A stretch of DNA of 64,000 bases from Tolypeutes matacus (GCA_026826555.1 JAKSZT010000142.1:896075-960074), one strand, 5' to 3'; counted from the first letter of the stretch, positions 36,150 through 48,675 are shown. Numbers and translations are program-made. Notes: a model not told the origin generated them from the letters alone.

Positions 36150-37665
36150 CTCCTGTTTGTTTTTTATTTGCCTCTATATTTTTAATAATCCTTTTGTCTT
36201 CTCTCATTGCTATTTCTCTGGAGGGCCAATTTTGGTAGAAGTGTCCCCTTGGAGACAACCTTCTCAGCTCTGTTTTCCCCGTCAAAGCAGGCTCAAGGGA
36301 CCTATGAGGGGAATGTAGATCAATTCCAATGTGCTGTGGAGAAGAAACCTTAAGGTTCTCGAATCTTTTCTTTGATGTCTCCCCAATCTAGGCTCTCCTC
36401 AAGTACCCAGCACGTAACACTCTTTATCCAATTATTCCCTGCTGCCCAAAGGTTATTCTGTGCCTTTAATTCTCAGCTGAGTTAACTCCTGGTGGGGGCA
36501 TTGAGGCTGAGTTTGCCAGCCAGCCTACCCTGGATGAAACTGTTGCACAAATCCCAGCCCCTGAGATCTGAGTTCTCTGATCAATCGCCACCCCTGTGCT
36601 GCACCAACACCCCCAGGTGGGCCAAGATGACTATGCCTGCAATGTCTTGATAGAGAGTGATCAGATGGCTCTTGGTTCCTCTCCTTCCTGGGTCACCTTG
36701 GGGATGAGAGTGTAGCAGCTGTTCAAGGTGAGTAGGGTGAATTTGCTTGCACTGCCTGCAGGGAGAGTGCGTACTTCCTCTCTGTTGGGGGTGCAGAGTG
36801 TGTAGCAGCCCTTCAAGGTGGGTAGGGTGAATCTTCCCTCACTGGCCAAGAAAGTATGTACTTTTTCTCCATCCAGGGTCACTTTGGGGCCTAGTGTGCA
36901 GCAGCCCTTCAAGGTGGACTGAGTGAATTTACCTGCAGTGCCTGTCAGTGAGTACGCACTTCTTCTCCTTCCAAGAGGATTTGGGGCCTGGTGTTCATTT
37001 GCCTATTTGCTGGGTGTGGGGGCCTAAGCTTAGCTTTCCAAACTAGGCATGCTGGATCCAATCCCTACCACTTCAGGGGACTGGTGTGTTTTTTAGTTAC
37101 CTCTGCATCTACTCCAGACATAGGCTTCTGGCTTCTTGGTGGCTTGGGCAGGTTTAAACCTCAGTTGTCCTCAAGATTGTAATCCAGGTAGGCAAATTTG
37201 CCAATCAACAGCTGTAGTTCATGCCAGGGCACTTTCCCTCCTCTGCTTTGGGAAAGAGAGTTTCTACTTCCAGCCTGGGAGACAGTCCAGAAAAAACTGG
37301 CCTTTAAGTGGGGGTTGGATAACTGCCTCTGCAATATAGAGGAATCTACTTATGAATCTTCATCTAAATGGTTAGTCTCTTCTTCCTTTTCCTCCCTGGA
37401 TGGTGCACTGTGTTCTTCTGGTCTCTAGACTGCCCCAAACAGATCCAGGTTGATTATTAGTTGCCCTGTAGGATGAGCTGATTGTTAAAGCTTCCTACTC
37501 TGTCTTATCTTGGGTCTTCTCTCTCAATAAAATTTTAATGAACAAATGCATTGTAGTTTTAGGTCCTGATTTCTTTTCTTCTATTCCATAGATGTTGATC
37601 CTAAGAGTACTGCTTTCCAAATCTGCAATATGTTCATTTCCATATAAATATCTACCTTTTGGGGA
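36150..37665 (+). mobile_element. LTR-like segment, copy 2
   Basis: Duplicate of 1350-2940. It keeps the tandem repeat (three units), the AATAAA in a CTCTCAATAAAATTT context at about 37525, and a decayed PBS-like site (TTTTGGGGAACCCAACCC) near 37658. The spacing of these parts matches copy 1. The family is not recognised. Confidence 0.4.
36708..36990 (+). repeat. Tandem repeat, ~95-bp units, three copies
   Basis: Units begin at about 36708, 36798 and 36894, each with the AGCAGCCCTTCAAGGTG opening. The short third unit present at 2096-2160 in copy 1 is missing here. Confidence 0.7.
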
Positions 37666-39040
37666 ACCCAACCCATGACAGAGGTCTGAGAAAGCTGTTG
37701 CTGGGAGATTTTGGAGTCTGCAATGAGGACTCAATCACTGGTGGTTTGTAGAGGACAGATAGCACATGGTATGAAGTAGCATCAATTGTTTAAACTTTCA
37801 CCAGTGGATTGCCATTTTATACTACAAGGACAATTAAATTGAGTGTTATTTCTAAGTTTGATTGATTTCTGGAAAGCGACAAAAAAAAGCTGACAGTGAT
37901 TAATTAGCAATTAAAAGCTATTTGACCACTTCCAGGAAGATGGTGGACTAGAAAGACACAGGACTCTCCTCTCTGCCAGAAAAATAGCTAGAGGATGGGC
38001 TGAAACAGCCTGGAAAAATATCTTCTAGTGTTTAAGACAACATGTGGACACTGCCCAGAGGAGAGAGGGACAAAGGAGGGGAATCATGATGGCAAAACTG
38101 TAAGTTGAAACCGGTGGCTGCTACTGCTGGCAACCTCCCCCACACTAAAGACTCTTAAGAATTTTCAAGCCTCTGAGCTGGCTACAGACTAGGGGGCCCC
38201 AGGGTTCTACAACCCTAGGAAAGGGGAAAGAGAGGGACACAGCCTAATGGTGACTCACTTTCTGACCCACAAATTTGGTATACTGTATCCCACCAGCCCT
38301 TCCAGGCTGAGTGGGACCACGTCACTATTTGTTCAGGGAGATGGTATGGGACTGGAGAGATCTAACCCTTGCAATCTCCCTCTCTTTTAACTGGAACTGA
38401 TTGTTGAAGACGCATGTCCCCAGGAAAGGAAAAGGACAGAGAACAGTCTAAGGATGACTCAGCTTTTGACCAACAAATTTGGTCTGCTGTGTTCCACCAA
38501 CTCTTCAAGGCTGGGTAGGGCCACACCATTGTTTGCATTGGGAGCCAGCAAGGGGCTGAAGAGATATGACCCTCCCAATCTCCTTCTCTATTAACCAGGA
38601 CTGATAGTTGCAGCCACAGAGGGGAGTGGAATTATTTCTTACTTGGGAAAAGGGAGGGGGCTGCCAGAGAAGGCTGGAGAACTGTCTCTGAGAAAGTTTG
38701 AATTCCAAGGCTTTTAACCTCCTGGTAGGAACCTCTATCACATTGATCCAGTCAGTGTTGCAGCAAACACATGCCATTCAGGCATTGAATTGAGATGGCT
38801 GCCAAAGCTCGCCATCTGCTGAAAGACCAAGGAAGTGCATGTGAGAAAATTAAAAATAAATGAGAGGCTTATTCTGGCCTTTATAGCCTCCCTCCCCAAG
38901 CCCCTAGGAACTGGGTCTTCAACCCATTACTGAGTCCAGAATCCAATTTTAAACAACTGACAAAGACAATTCAAATGAATCAGGTCGTACCAAGAATCAA
39001 AGAGCAGCAGTAACACACAGCCTCCTGCCACTAAATCCCT

Positions 39041-40064
39041 ATGAAAGAGAAAGAAATTGAGAATGTGAATAAACTAGCACCCTAATCAGAAGCCTAGGTA
39101 TCATGGCAAAAAATTTACAAGCCATACTAAGTACAAAGAAACTGGAAGACGTGGCCTAAGAAAAGGAATATCAAAGCCTCAGAAGAGACACAAGATTTGA
39201 GAAAACTAATTAACCAGATGCACACAAATTTCTAAGCAAAATTAATGCATTGAAAGACAATATGGCTAAAGAAATAAACAACACCAAGAAGACATTTAGC
39301 AACCACAAAGAAGAATTTGAAATCCTGAATAGAAAAGTAACAGAGGTCATGGGAATGAAAGACATAATAGGTGAGATAAAAAACAAATTAGAGGCATACA
39401 ACAGCAGACTCAAAATGATAGAAGAGAGAATAAGTGATACCAAAGACAGAACAGCTGAAATTAAAGAGAGAAAAGAACACAGAGAGAAAAGAATGGAAAA
39501 AATTAGCAGGGCCTCAGGGAGTTGAATGACAACACGAAATAAAACAACATATTTGTCATGGGAGTTCCAGAAGGGGAATAGAAGAGAAAAGGGGCAGAAA
39601 GAATATTTGAGGAAATGATAGCTGAAAATTTCCCAACTCTCACAAAAGAAATAAACTTACATGTCCAAGAAGCGCACTGTACCCCAATCAGAAGAAACCC
39701 AAACAAACCTACTCTGAGACACATATTACTCACAATGTTAAGTGTCTAAGATAAAGAGAAAATTCTGAGAGCAGCAAGGAAGAAGCAAACCATCACATAC
39801 AAGGGACATTCAGTAAGACCTAGCACGGATTTCTCATCAGAAACCATGGAAGTGAGAAGACAGTGGCATGATACAATTAGGATACTGAAAGAGAAAAACT
39901 GCCCATGGAGAATTTTTTAACCACTGAAATTGTCTTTCAAATATGAAGGTGAGTATAAAATATTTATGAAGAAAGAGAATCTAAGAGAGTTCATAAAAAA
40001 GAATCCACCTTTGCAGGTAATATTAAAGGAAGACTTAGAGCCTGAAAGAAATAGACAGGAGTGA
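39041..40064 (+). pseudogene. L1 ORF1 pseudogene, copy 2
   Basis: Begins with ATG at 39041 (MKEKEIE...). The coiled coil is clear at 39250-39525 (EEFEILNRKVTEVMGMKD...IEERISDTKDR). The RRM region (NIFVMGVPEG) and C-terminal domain (STDFSSETMEVRRQWHD) follow, ending at a TGA at 40062-40064. A frameshift lies near 39525, and a stop sits at the same place as in copy 1 (TTTTTTAA, about 39919). The shared lesion predates the duplication. Confidence 0.8.
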
Positions 40065-40149
40065 GAGGCTTGGTGGAGAGAATAGAAGAAAGAATAGCAG
40101 AAAGTCTAACCAAAGGAATAAAACAACAGATGAAAATATGATATGATAT

Positions 40150-43100
40150 ATGAAAACCAAAGAAGAAAATGGTGGGAGTAACTAATGCATTTATGGTATT
40201 TCATTGAATGTGAGTGGATTAAACTCCAAAATCATAAGATATGGGCTGACAGAAGGGATAAAAAAACAAGAATCACCCGTAGGTTGCTTACAAGAGACTC
40301 ACCTTAGACCCAGGGATAGAAACCAGATGAAAGTGAAAGATTAAAAAAAGATACTCTTCCCAAAGAGTAACCACAAAATATCATAGATAGCTATACTAAT
40401 ATTGTACAAAACAGATTTTAAATGCAAAAAAGTTATGAGAGATACAGAAGGCCATAATATATTAATAAATGGGACAATCCACCAGGAAGTTATAACAGTC
40501 ATAAATGCACCTAACCAAGGTGCCCCAAAATTCATGAGACAAACTGGGAAAACTGAAGATAGAAATAGACATCTCTACAATAATATTTGGAGGCTTCAAC
40601 ACTACTCACATCATTAGCTAGAACAACTAGACAGAAGATCAACAAGGAAATAGAAAACTTGAAGAATATGATAAATGAGTTAGACCTAACAGACATATAC
40701 AGAACGCTGCATCCAAACTCAGCAGTTTATACATTTTTCTCAAGTGTCCATGGATCTTTTTCCAGGATAGACTACATGTTAGGTTACAATGCAGCTCTCA
40801 ACCAATATAAAAAAGATTGAAATTATACAAAGCACCTTCATATCAAAATGTAATAAAACTGGAAATCAATAATGGACAGGAAAAAAGTAAATTCACAAAT
40901 GTGTGGAGGCTAAACAACACACTTCTAAATAATCAGTGGGTCAAAGAAGAAGTTGCAAGTGAAATCAGCAAATATATTGAGACAAATGAAAAGAGGAACA
41001 CAACTTATCAAAGCTTATGGGATACAGTGAAGGCAGTCTTAAGAGGGAAATTTACAGTTCTAAACACCTATATTAGAAAAGAATAAAGAATTAAACCCAA
41101 AGATTTAACCAAACAACTAAAGAAACTAGGAAAAGAACAGCAAACCAATCCCAAAGGTAGCAGAAGGAAAGAAATAACAAAGATTAGAGCAGAAATAAAT
41201 GAAATTGATTAAAAAAAAAAGAGAAAATCAACAAAACCAAGAGCTGATTCTTTGAGAAAATTAATAAAATTGACAAACCCTAGCTAAACTAAGAAAGAAA
41301 AAAAGAGAGAAGATGCAAATAAATACAATCAGAAATGAAAGGGAAAGATATGACTTATCCCACAGAAATCAAAAGGATCATAACAGGATATTATGAGAAA
41401 TTGTATGCCAATACACTAGACAACTTAGATGAAATGGACAAATTCCTAGAAATGCACAAACAACCTACAATGATGCTACAAGAAATACAAGAACTTAACA
41501 AGCTAATCACATTTAAAGAGATTCAATGTGTCATGAAAAATCTCCCAAGAAAGATAAGTCCAGGACCAGATGGTTTCACAGGTGAATTCTATCAAGCATT
41601 TCAAAAAGAATTAACACCAATCCTGTTTAAAATCTTCCAAAAAAATTGAAGAGAAGGGAAAATTACCCAAGACAGTTTATGAAGCTAACATCACCCTAAT
41701 ACCAAAGACAGATAAAGTCATTTGAAGAAAAGAAAATTACAGACCAATATCTCTAGTGAACATAGATGCAAAAATTTTCAACAAATACTTGCAAAGCGAA
41801 TACAACAGCATAAAAAAGACTTTTACATCACAACCAAGTGGGATTTATTCCTGGTATGCAAGGCTGGTTCAACATAAGAAAATCAATCAATGTATTACAC
41901 CACATTAACAAATTGAAGGGAAAAAAACACATAATCATCTCAATAGATGTGGAAAAAGCATTCGACAAAATCCAGCATCCTTTTCTGATAAAAACACTTT
42001 GAAAGATAGCAATAGAAGGAAAATTCCTCAATATGAAAAAAAGGTATATGTGAAAAAACCCTGGCCAAAATCATACTCAATGGGGAAATGTTGAAAGCTT
42101 TCCCTTTAAAATTGGGAAGAAGGCAAGGATGCCCACTGTCACCATTGTTATTCAACATTGCATTAGAAGTTAGCTAGAGTAATAAGAGAAAAAATTAAAG
42201 CCATCTGTATTAGTCAGCCAGAGTTGTGCTGATGCAAAATACCAGAAATCGGTTGGATTTTATAGAGGGTATTTATGGGAGGTAGAAGCTTACAGTTACC
42301 AGGCCATAAATCATAAGTTACTTCCCTCACTAAAGTCTATTGCCACATGTTGGAGCAACATGGCTGCCAACATCTTCCAAGGGTTCAGGCTTCCTGGGTT
42401 CCTCTCTTCCCGGGGATTGCTTCTCTCTGGCTCAGCTGCTGTGTTATTTCCACAAGGCCAGCTGTAGACCATTAGGTTAGTAGCTTGTTTCTCTTCTCTG
42501 GGACTCCTCTCTTTCCTCATGACAAAGATCATCTGTGTGCTTACTTCCCGGGGCTCCAGCTCAAGACTTCCACTTTCTCTTCTGCCATGGTAGGCGGGGA
42601 TTCGACATCCTACCGATGTGGCCCAATCAAAGCCTTAATCATTAATTAATCAAGTAAAAGTAAAACCTCTGAATCCAATACACTCTCATACACCCAGAGG
42701 AAAAGACCAGTTTACAAACATAATCCAATATTTCTTTTTGGAATTTATCAATATTATCAAACTGCTAAGCATCTAAATAGGAAAAGAGGAAGTAAAACTC
42801 ATTATTTGCAGATGATGTGATCCAATATTTAGAAAATTCTGAAATGTCTACATCAATGCTACTTGAACTAATAAATGAGCTAGGCAAAGTGGCAGGATAC
42901 AAGCTCAATATGCAAAAATCAGTAATGTTTTTGTACACTAGTATTGAACAATTTAAGGAGGAAATCAGGAAAAAATTCCATTTACAATAGCAAGAAAGAC
43001 TCAAACACCTAGAAATCAATTTAACCAAAGAAGTACAAGACCTATGTGCAGAAAACAACAAAACAGTGCTAAAAGAAATCAATGAAGACCTAAACAAATG

Positions 43101-44527
43101 GTAAGACATTCCGTGTTCATGAATTGGAAGACTAAATATCATGAAGATGTCAATCCTACCCAAACTGATTTATAGATTCAATGCAGTTCTAATCAAAATT
43201 CCAACAGCCTACTTTACAGAAACATAAAAGGCAATTGCCTAATTTATTTGGAAGGGAAAGTGAACTTGAATAACCAAAAGCATTCTAAAAAAGAAGTGGG
43301 ACAAGGGAGGAATTTCACTACCTGACCTTGAAAAATATTACGAAGCTACTGTGGTTAAAACAACATGGTACTGGCATAAAGATAGACACATTGATCAGTG
43401 GAATAAATTGTGAGTCCAGATATAAACCCTCATTGCTACAGTCAACTTTATTTCAACAAATCTACCAAGTCCATGTTAATGGGAGAAAGCATTCTTTTCA
43501 ACAAATGGTGCTGGGAAAACTGGATATCTATTGCTATAATATAGAAAGAGGACCCCTATCTCATTATCCATACAAGAATCAACTGAAAATGGATCAAAGA
43601 CATAAATATAAAAGCCAAGAAATAAAACTGCTAGAAGAAAATGTATGGAAACATCTTAAAGACTTTGTGGTAGGTGGTGGTTTCTTGGACCTTAAAGTCA
43701 AAACACATGCAACCAAAGAAAACATATACAGACGAGACCCTCTCAAAATTAAACACTTTTGCACCTCATAAGACTTTGTCAAAAAGGTGAAAAGGCAGTT
43801 GATTCAATGGGAGAAAATATTTGGAAATCATATGTCAATAAGGGTTTAATATCCATGATATGTAAAAGATGTTACAACTCAACAATTAAAAGACAAAGGA
43901 CCTAATTAAAAAATAGACAAAAGACTTAAATAGACATTTGTCCAAAGAAGAAATACAAATGGCAAAAACAAACAGACAAACAAACGAACAAACAAACATA
44001 TGGAAAAGTGTTCAACATCACTCTTGATTAGGGAAATGCAAATCAAAACTGCAATGTGATATCACTTCACACCTATTAGAATGGCCACTATTAAAAAGTC
44101 AGAGAACTACAAGTATTAGATAGGATGTGGAGAGATAGGAACAATTAATCACTGTTGGTGGGAAGGCAGAATGGTACAGCCACTGTGGAGGATTGTTTGG
44201 CCGTTCCTAAAGAACCTGAATATAGATTTGTCATGGGACCCTGCAGTACCACTACTGGGTGTATACCCAGAAGAACTAAAAGCAGTGACATGAATAGACA
44301 TATACACACGTATATTCATAGTGGCGTTATTCATTATTGCCAAAACTTGGAAGCAACCCAGATGTCTGTCAACTGATGAATGGATAAACAAATTGTGGTT
44401 TATTCACAAGATGGAATATTATGCAGTAGTAAAAAGAAATGACAACATGGAAAAAGTGGAGGACATTATGTTGAATGATGCAAGCCAGATACAAAGGATA
44501 TATAATGTATATATCATGTTACTGTGA
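40150..44527 (+). pseudogene. L1 ORF2 pseudogene, copy 2
   Basis: Endonuclease then reverse transcriptase. It probably starts at ATG 40150. Landmarks are the endonuclease end (RNTTYQSLWDTVKAVLRGKF, about 40990-41050), the RT start (KNLPRKISPGPDGFTGEFYQ, about 41540-41590) and an intact FADD catalytic box at 42805-42816. The C-terminal region follows (KIKHFCTS at 43771; ATQMSVN and DEWINKLWFIHKMEYY near 44400). Several stops and the 0.55-kb insertion disrupt it, so the preserved FADD is not enough for activity. Confidence 0.85.
42208..42755 (+). mobile_element. LTR-like repeat inserted in L1 ORF2
   Basis: It begins TGTATTAGTCAGCCAGAG and ends near CAAACTGCTA. It interrupts L1 codons that read continuously without it (AAATTAAAG / GCATCTAAATAGG). 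Possible 5-6 base target duplications are GCCATC on the left and AGCATC on the right. The TGTATTAGT opening resembles MaLR LTRs. The body carries a CCATGTTGGAGCAACATGG-like segment and a GGACTCCTCTCTTTCC segment. The exact family is uncertain. Confidence 0.55.
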
Positions 44528-45066
44528 ATTAAATATTTTGTGTAACATATTGTATGATTCCATTTATGTAAAATGCAAATTTAGATCAATTTATAAAGAT
44601 GACATTTGATTAGTGGTTATGTAGAACTAGAGAAGCCATGCTAAGGGGTGTGGAGTTTTTCTTTTTGGAATAATGAAATAATTCACACATTTTTAGTGAT
44701 GATGAATGCACAACATTATGATTATACTAAAATCCATTGATTATTCACTTTAGATAGGTCATAAAGTATGTGAATATATCTCAATAAAACTGCATAATAA
44801 ATAGATAAATAATTGTGACAGGATAGACAGAAATAGCAGCTTTGTACAGTAGGGGAAACATAGGGATATTGAGAAGTAAAGAATTTTCTTGTTTGCTTTT
44901 TAAAAATTATTATTATTATGCAAATAATGAAAATACTCAAATGTTGATTGATTTGATGAATGCACAACTATGTGAATATACCAGATACCCTTTATTGTAC
45001 ACTTTGGATGAATTGTGTGCTTTATTAATATGTATCAATAAAATTGATTTGAAAAAAAAAAAAAAA

Positions 45067-45640
45067 ACTAATTGGACAGCCAGAGAACCTTCTTGTTAGG
45101 ATATAAAGATTCTCTCTTCTTTTTCAGTGGACAGCAGAGAAAGCTGAGAACCAGGCCCTGGACATCTGGGTTGATGCCCCCAACACTCCTGAATATTCAG
45201 ATTTTTATAAATCTTCTTAGTCTACAGAAGTAAACAATTCCCCCCTATTAAAGGCTAGAACTCTTTTCTTGTTTGGAGTTTCTGCAGAGGACTTTCCTAC
45301 ACTAAAATATAACCAGACCCTCAAAGACAAAACTAGTGTTGTAACTCCATACCAACAAGAGCCTCGCTGGACCTAAGTGAGTAACGAGACTGTATTCCAA
45401 AGAAGTTGTAAGATCTAGACAGCATGTATTGGCAGGAGCCATGACACTACAAAGAAATTGGATTCGCAAGGTGAATGCTCAAAGGGATACATATATGGTT
45501 GGATAAGGGAGAATTTATTTGGGAGCAACCTTCTGGAAAAAGGATGTAGCACTCTGGCAAGGATGCTGGATGATGTGAACACATTTTTGGTATAGATCCC
45601 AGAAGCATGGAAAAGGCGATTGCCCTCACTAAGTGAGGTA
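45067..45640. other. Unassigned, possibly retroviral
   Basis: Sequence between the L1 tail and the protease-like region. No frame here is recognisable. It may be the upstream (gag) part of the same relic, but nothing seen proves it. Confidence 0.3.
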
Positions 45641-45649
45641 AAAACGCCA

Positions 45650-46410
45650 GAAATGCTGTGAAGGAAGAAGGGATTAAAACTCAGAAAATAGGTGCACTAG
45701 AGTGGGTATATTATGTAAGGTCAGAAAACTTTCCAGAACATATTCCTGGAAGGTCTTGTCAAGAACTGTTGGACATAGGGTCTGGAAAATCATTGAAACA
45801 TAAGGGGTCAGGTAATAAGTTGAATCTTGACCAAGATCCGGCACAGAGTTTGCCCACTGGGTCCATGGACCAGCTGACAACCATATCCCCTTCCCTAAAT
45901 TTATCACTAGAATGGGTATTCTTGATGGTTGGTTTAACACTAACATTGGTTCTTTATTCTTTGGGGTTGGAGCTATAATAGGAGGAAAGGCCTTGTGGAA
46001 ATCTCTGAAACTTCCCTGCCCTCCTCTGGATGTCTGGATGAGATAGTAAATAAATAATTTTGCATCTTGGGTGGGGGGTGGTGGTGAAAGAAATTAATGT
46101 CATTTTTAAAAACCTGAAACATGTGGGGTTGATCATCCCCATCATATATCCATTTAATTCACCAGTTTGGTCCCTGTCAAAACATTCAGACCTACCTTGG
46201 ACTACTATAAAATCAATGAAGTAGTAGCCCTAAAATGCAGCTTCTGTGCCAGATATTGTATCTTTGAAAGAGCACTTTAAAATCGCCTAAGTGTATGATA
46301 TGTAAGCATTGATATGGCAATTTATTCTTTTCCATTCTTTTCAGAAAAAGAATCAGAAAGAGTTCCCATTCATTTGGAACAGGCAACAAATCTATGTTAA
46401 TCCTCCCATC
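45650..46410 (+). pseudogene. Endogenous retrovirus protease-reverse transcriptase relic
   Basis: Three separated pieces fit retroviral pro-pol order. ELLDIGSGKSL (45763-45795) resembles the aspartic protease active site, with T replaced by I. GAIIGGKALWKSL (from 45969, another frame) fits the protease-RT linker. PFNSPVW (46150-46170) is the conserved start of the RT fingers region. Further on, VPDIVSL and KKNQKEFPFIW (about 46345-46380) continue the RT palm. Stops and at least two frameshifts are present. It is an old, inactive fragment; no LTRs or env were found. Confidence 0.6.
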
Positions 46411-46950
46411 TCTATGATAATATGGTTCAATAGGACCTGAAGTGGCTGGATATTAGATTAGTGGTTGTCAAACACTGGGAGGAAAAGGGAATGGGGTGTG
46501 GTTTCTAATAAGTACCTTCTGAGGCAAGTGCCTCATTGGACCAAGTTGACCAAGTGGCTAGTCAACTTGGCTATTATGACAGTAATGATGACCACAAGAA
46601 CCATGGCAAGAGGTGGCTTTTCTCAGTGTATTGGAGCATTGACAAAAAGAAAAGGACAAGCTCAGGTCTTTAAACTGTCAGTTCAATTCATGGACAAAGA
46701 CAAAGAGAACTTACATGGCAGACATAAAAGCATCTTATTTTGTGAAGTCACAGGGCTGATCTTGCTGTAAATTAGATTCAAAATTTAATTGTGCCAATTG
46801 CAGGATTACAAGATAAATTAGATGAATGTCCTACCAATCTCTCATGTGAAATTTCAGCCATTGGTGGAATGAGTGTTCACTGATAGAAACACACCAGTTT
46901 GGATTATAAGGAGCAGAGACAATTCAAATTTCAAAGATGCTTCTGTGTTC
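46411..46950. other. No gene seen
   Basis: Possibly the decayed continuation of the retroviral relic. I cannot identify any later pol motif. Confidence 0.35.
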
Positions 46951-46954
46951 TCAA

Positions 46955-47058
46955 ATTTTTTTTTCTTTTTTTTACCGGGAGGTCCCAGGGATCGAACCCA
47001 GGTCCCTCCATATGGGAGATGGACGCCCAACCATTTGAGCCACATCCACCCCCCTCTC
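46955..47058 (-). mobile_element. DAS-type SINE
   Basis: The minus strand reads GGGGGGTGGATGTGGCTCAA, B box GGGTTCGATCCC (perfect), then a short body and an A-rich tail. Similar CAAATTTTT sequences at 46952 and 47059 are the likely target duplications. The good B box suggests a fairly young copy. Confidence 0.85.
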
Positions 47059-48468
47059 CAAATTTTTGTAAGAAGGAAACAGACTAAGAATGGAACACAG
47101 TTGCAAACCCAAGCCATTTCAATTTTTAACTTATTTTTTTACAGGAGTTTTAGATTACAGAAAAGTTAATAAAAAATATAAGGGAGTTCCATATACCCCA
47201 CCTGCTGCCCTTCTCACAATTTCCCCTATTAATAACATATTTCATTAGTGTGGTACATTTGTTAAAATTTATATACAAATATTGAACCATTACCACTAAT
47301 TATGTTCTATGGTTTACATTTTGGTTTACATTTTGTACTGTACAATTTTATAGGTTTTGACAAAAATATAATGGCCTGTATCCATCGTTATAATATCATG
47401 CATACAATTCCAATGTCCCCCAAATTCTCCATGTTCCACCTATTCTTCCCTCCTCCCCGCAGAACTTCTGGTGACCACTATCTATCAGTGTTACAAGTTC
47501 TTCCTTTACTAGAATAATACCATTACTTTGGTCCATAGTTGCATTCCCCCTTTATGTTTGTTCATTCCTCCATCTTAAGTATTTTGTGATGGTGATGTCC
47601 TCTCTGCTTCCAGTTGAGAGGGGACTTAGATCCCATGGAGTAGATGGATGGAACTGACTTGCTTGCAGTTGTAGATACTCTGTTTTTTTGGAATAGGCGT
47701 TGTCCATCAGCATCATTTTGGTAGTTGTCCTGGGCGAATTTGATAAACTGGGGAGTATGTTTTGGCTGCAGCTCTGCTGAGATTCAGGGCTCTACCGGAA
47801 TATGAAAAGATCGAGGATTTAAGTCTCTGGGATATATATTTAACCAGTATAAAGCTAATTATGGGTTCAGGTAAAAGGGGCAGAAGAACCATGTGTAGGG
47901 AAATTATAAATGAGTCTAACTCTGTTACGTTGTGGAAATAGGTTAACATATATTCTAAGGTAAGGACCACCGATGGAATGTTGATTTCCTGGGTTTGTGT
48001 GCCCTACTTACAGTGTCCAGATGTCTCTAGAGTCCTCTGGAACACCCCTGCTTGAGTTGTTGTTTACTGTGGCAGTTTGTGAGATCTGCCTGAGACATGC
48101 ATAAGCATAACATCTGGACTGACCTCCTGTCTCACTTAGCCATAAAAAATTCTTTTGTATTTAATATCTCCCTGTTTTGGTGAAGGCCTTTTTCCAAATG
48201 CATCAATAGTTGGCACTTGGTAATAATCCCTCAGTGTCAGGGAGGCCTGTCCCTGGGATTCATGTCCCATGCCATTGGGAAAGATAGATTTTATGCTGAG
48301 TTTGGCTTAGAGAGAGGCCACATTTGAGTTAACAAGGTTTTCAGGAGGTTAACACTTAGGCAATATATATTCCTAGGCTAAGTTTTGATTTTACAAGAAA
48401 AAGGTTCATAAGTACAAGCATTAATATCAAGGTCCTGGCATGTTGGTCTGTCCTGTTTCACTACATAT

Positions 48469-48660
48469 GCCGGAAAGGGGACCCCCTCGCCCGTCACGCA
48501 CCACATGTTCGTGGGGAACCTGGTGCTAAACCACTCGTAGATGACCTGCTTCTGGTTCGGGGTTTTGTAGGTAGGAGAGCAGCTCCCTTGCTGCGATCTA
48601 TTGAAAATCAGACCTCGACACAAGGGTTTGTAAAAAAAAAATAAATAAAAAATAAATAAA
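48469..48660 (+). pseudogene. Retroposed 3' end of 28S rRNA
   Basis: 48469-48631 matches the last ~160 bases of mammalian 28S ribosomal RNA: CCCCCTCGCCCGTCACGCAC, TTCGTGGGGAACCTGG, GACCTGCTTCTGG, AGCAGCTCCCTTGCTGCGAT and CTCGACACAAGGGTTTGT at the mature 3' end. It is followed by an A-rich tail (TAAA/TAAATAAA) to 48660 and flanked by TACATAT at 48462-48468 and 48661-48667. A correct 3' end, A tail and target duplications show L1-driven retroposition of an rRNA molecule. About a dozen substitutions make it a non-functional pseudogene. Confidence 0.9.
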
Positions 48661-48675
48661 TACATATATATAGGA

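Larger units (their letters stand above)
34850..41400 (+). repeat. Segmental duplication block 1, copy 2
   Basis: This region matches 1-6653 in order and orientation: antisense L1 5'UTR, LTR-like segment, 250-base spacer and sense L1. Because the junctions between unrelated elements are shared, the match is a duplicated locus and not independent L1 insertions. The left limit of the match is set by the window start. Confidence 0.75.
37921..45066 (+). mobile_element. Nearly full-length sense L1, copy 2
   Basis: It starts ACTTCCAGGAAGATGGTGG and carries a 1.1-kb 5'UTR, ORF1, ORF2 and a 0.5-kb 3'UTR ending in AATAAAATTGATTTG plus a 15-base poly(A) at about 45050-45066. It is interrupted at 42208-42755 by an LTR-like repeat. 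Both reading frames are broken. This is the copy that shows what the truncated element at 3195-6653 has lost. Its 3'UTR is short and unlike the two-module 3'UTR at 25.8 kb, so at least two L1 lineages are present. Confidence 0.85.

Noticed and set aside
42805..42816. Intact FADD box as evidence of an active L1
   Set aside because: The surrounding ORF2 has several stops, frameshifts and a 0.55-kb insertion, and ORF1 is also broken.
46465..46770. 101-residue plus-strand frame
   Set aside because: No motif recognised. It lies downstream of the retroviral relic in a region with no other sign of coding function.
46955..47058. Perfect B box suggesting a tRNA gene
   Set aside because: The tRNA-like head continues into a SINE body with an A-rich tail and target duplications; no mature tRNA cloverleaf.
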